Virus record (IMG/VR): IMGVR_UViG_3300007735_000795
Span: 1 to 64,000 of that record
Origin: a virus
Reading direction: 5' to 3' (one strand)
DNA length: 64,000 nucleotides
In this document: positions 63,026 through 64,000 of the stretch, one piece after another
How positions within the stretch are numbered: the first letter of the stretch is position 1
How the letters are laid out: each line of letters starts with the position of its first letter
Made by a program: the position numbers and the translations under genes
The notes under the pieces: model-generated
Database searches by the model: none
What the model was told of the DNA's origin: nothing
What the model saw: only the letters and a program-made list of their open reading frames with translations

Positions 63026-63649
63026 TTATAATGTACTATAAAAATTATTTTGTTTTTCTTGTCTTTCTATTGTTTTAGGGTGATATAAAGATAAACTTTC
63101 ATAAGCTGGTATTTGGGCCATTACTTTATAACCTTCTATCACTTCATGTACTTTATTCTTCCATTTAATTTCAGGAGTATTTTTATAAATTCTCCATTGA
63201 TAATCAGGAAAGTTTACCCATCCATTCTCATTTACATTCCATCCCCATTTTTGTATATGTTCTTGGGTTAAACCTTCTACGGTGTTTACTCTTGGAACAA
63301 CAAACGCTTCTACAGTTGGGTTATCTCTAATAAATTCAGGTAACGATTCAATCAAATATTCATTGGGAACTTCATCTGCATCAATTTGGAAAATATAATC
63401 ACCAGAACACATATCCGTTAGTTGATTTTTCCAATCAGCAAAATGTCCTTGAAATGCACTTTCTTTTAAAGTAATCCAATCATTTGATGACCACCAATAG
63501 AGTATATCTAATAATGATTGAGACGCTTTTGGCTTATCCAGTAAAACACAAATTTCATCTTCAGGACGTTTACGTTTATGAAGAAATGGAACTAAACGTT
63601 TTATCTCTTCTAATTCATTACAAACTGTAATAGCGTAACTGATTTTCAT
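63026..63649 (-). CDS. Family 2-type glycosyltransferase
   Basis: A 207-residue protein: Y-A-I-T-V-C-N-E-L-E-E-I-K (nucleotide loop, residues 4-16), D-E-I-C-V-L-L-D-K, and G-D-Y-I-F-Q-I-D-A-D-E-V-P (D-A-D metal site, about residue 93). W-R-I-Y-K-N and W-K-N-K-V-H-E-V-I follow, as in short WaaE/KdtX-like enzymes. It is the first gene of the glycan block in transcription order. Confidence 0.82.
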   Translation of the reverse strand: MKISYAITVCNELEEIKRLVPFLHKRKRPEDEICVLLDKPKASQSLLDILYWWSSNDWITLKESAFQGHFADWKNQLTDMCSGDYIFQIDADEVPNEYLIESLPEFIRDNPTVEAFVVPRVNTVEGLTQEHIQKWGWNVNENGWVNFPDYQWRIYKNTPEIKWKNKVHEVIEGYKVMAQIPAYESLSLYHPKTIERQEKQNNFYSTL

Positions 63650-63668
63650 ATAACTGTAATATAATAAA

Positions 63669-64000
63669 TTATCCTAATAGGCCAACGTATTCTAAAGCAT
63701 CTATAAATTCTCTTTCTTCAAAATGCTGGAGTGTATCCATGTTCATTCTGTATTCATAGAATTTACCTGGCTGTTTTGGAATTGGGTATTTTTCTTTTTC
63801 CTCTTCGGTTACTTTGGTTGCTTTAACAGCTGACCATTTCCATTCATTAGGATTAGTACCATTTGCAAATACCATACCTTGAGTTGGATGGTTAATAGTT
63901 TGCGGTAACCAAGTTAAACCAGTGTTTGGGTCTTCCCAGGCTAATGCTTTGTATAATTCAGGAAGTACTTCCATTTGTTCATTATAGAATTCACTATCTT
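63669..64000 (-). CDS. Conserved phage protein, N-terminus possibly outside window
   Basis: The frame stays open to the right edge of the window; an ATG at 63974 is a possible start, but upstream codons (D-S-E-F-Y-N-E-Q) read as protein too. The visible 110 residues have L-A-W-E-D-P-N-T-G-L-T-W-L-P and F-Y-E-Y-R-M-N-M-D-T-L-Q-H-F, a pattern seen in environmental T4-like phages. No function can be named. Confidence 0.6.
   Translation of the reverse strand, partial: DSEFYNEQMEVLPELYKALAWEDPNTGLTWLPQTINHPTQGMVFANGTNPNEWKWSAVKATKVTEEEKEKYPIPKQPGKFYEYRMNMDTLQHFEEREFIDALEYVGLLG

Noticed and set aside
52845-63649. Glycan block as contaminating host DNA
   Set aside because: Strand, AT content, gene spacing and overlaps match the phage genes on both sides, and a phage-type protein lies at its far end (63669).

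Overview
The window is part of the genome of a large contractile-tailed (T4-like, myovirus-type) bacteriophage that very probably infects a Bacteroidota (Flavobacterium-like) bacterium. The phage assignment rests on a baseplate/tail block with gp6-like (14670-16541), gp25-like (16544-16948) and gp5-spike-like (18500-19762) proteins, a gp55-like sigma factor (20128-20835), a primase, a lysis cassette and tRNA-type genes. The host assignment rests on promoters of the Bacteroidota type (TTTG, 20 nt, TATATTYA), A-rich leaders mostly without Shine-Dalgarno sites, and a secreted protein with a gliding-motility/T9SS type-B C-terminal domain (39181-39510). DNA is AT-rich and every supported gene lies on the minus strand, so transcription runs from high to low coordinates.

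Layout, high to low coordinate. 64000-52845: a glycan block of two Ugd-like dehydrogenases, a UDP-xylose-synthase-like SDR, a CDP-glucose synthase (rfbF), a second SDR, three methyltransferases and three glycosyltransferases, enough to make and transfer a decorated sugar. 52812-44560: many small phage proteins plus ClpP-like protease, a zinc-finger/HTH protein and thymidylate synthase. 44526-42507: a membrane-anchored RsbU-like PP2C phosphatase, a membrane protein with a GAF-like domain and lipoproteins. 42286-39181: lysis cassette (transglycosylase, L,D-peptidase-like enzyme, holin, spanin-like pair) ending in the T9SS-domain protein. 39131-21896: early accessory region of very small genes, most behind an almost invariant early promoter, with a metallophosphatase, a RecA/RadA-like ATPase, AT-hook proteins, a cluster of tRNA and aberrant tRNA-like genes, a repeat array that looks like an origin, a GIY-YIG gene bounded by direct repeats and a DUF932 protein. 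21880-3989: HD hydrolase, sigma factor, then spike, baseplate and tail-fibre structural genes. 3982-1: GIY-YIG nuclease, primase, PD-(D/E)XK nuclease, P-loop kinase and a nucleotidyltransferase that runs off the left edge.

How it fits together. Two promoter classes can be read by eye: early promoters with a TTTG box and a TATATTYA box exactly 20 nt apart in nearly every case, and a second class with only an ATATTTAT box in front of structural, lysis and virion-type genes. The second class is the natural target for the gp55-like sigma. Three enzymes (kinase at 964, nucleotidyltransferase at 967, GNAT-like protein at 25868) begin with short peptides ending in L-x-E, like the capsid-targeting sequences of T4 internal proteins. 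Two of them share their first ten residues and sit behind late-type boxes, which suggests that they are packaged and injected with the DNA.

About 25 genes listed here are under 60 codons and were found by translating the gaps between longer genes. All functional calls come from motif recognition in the sequence; no database search was run.
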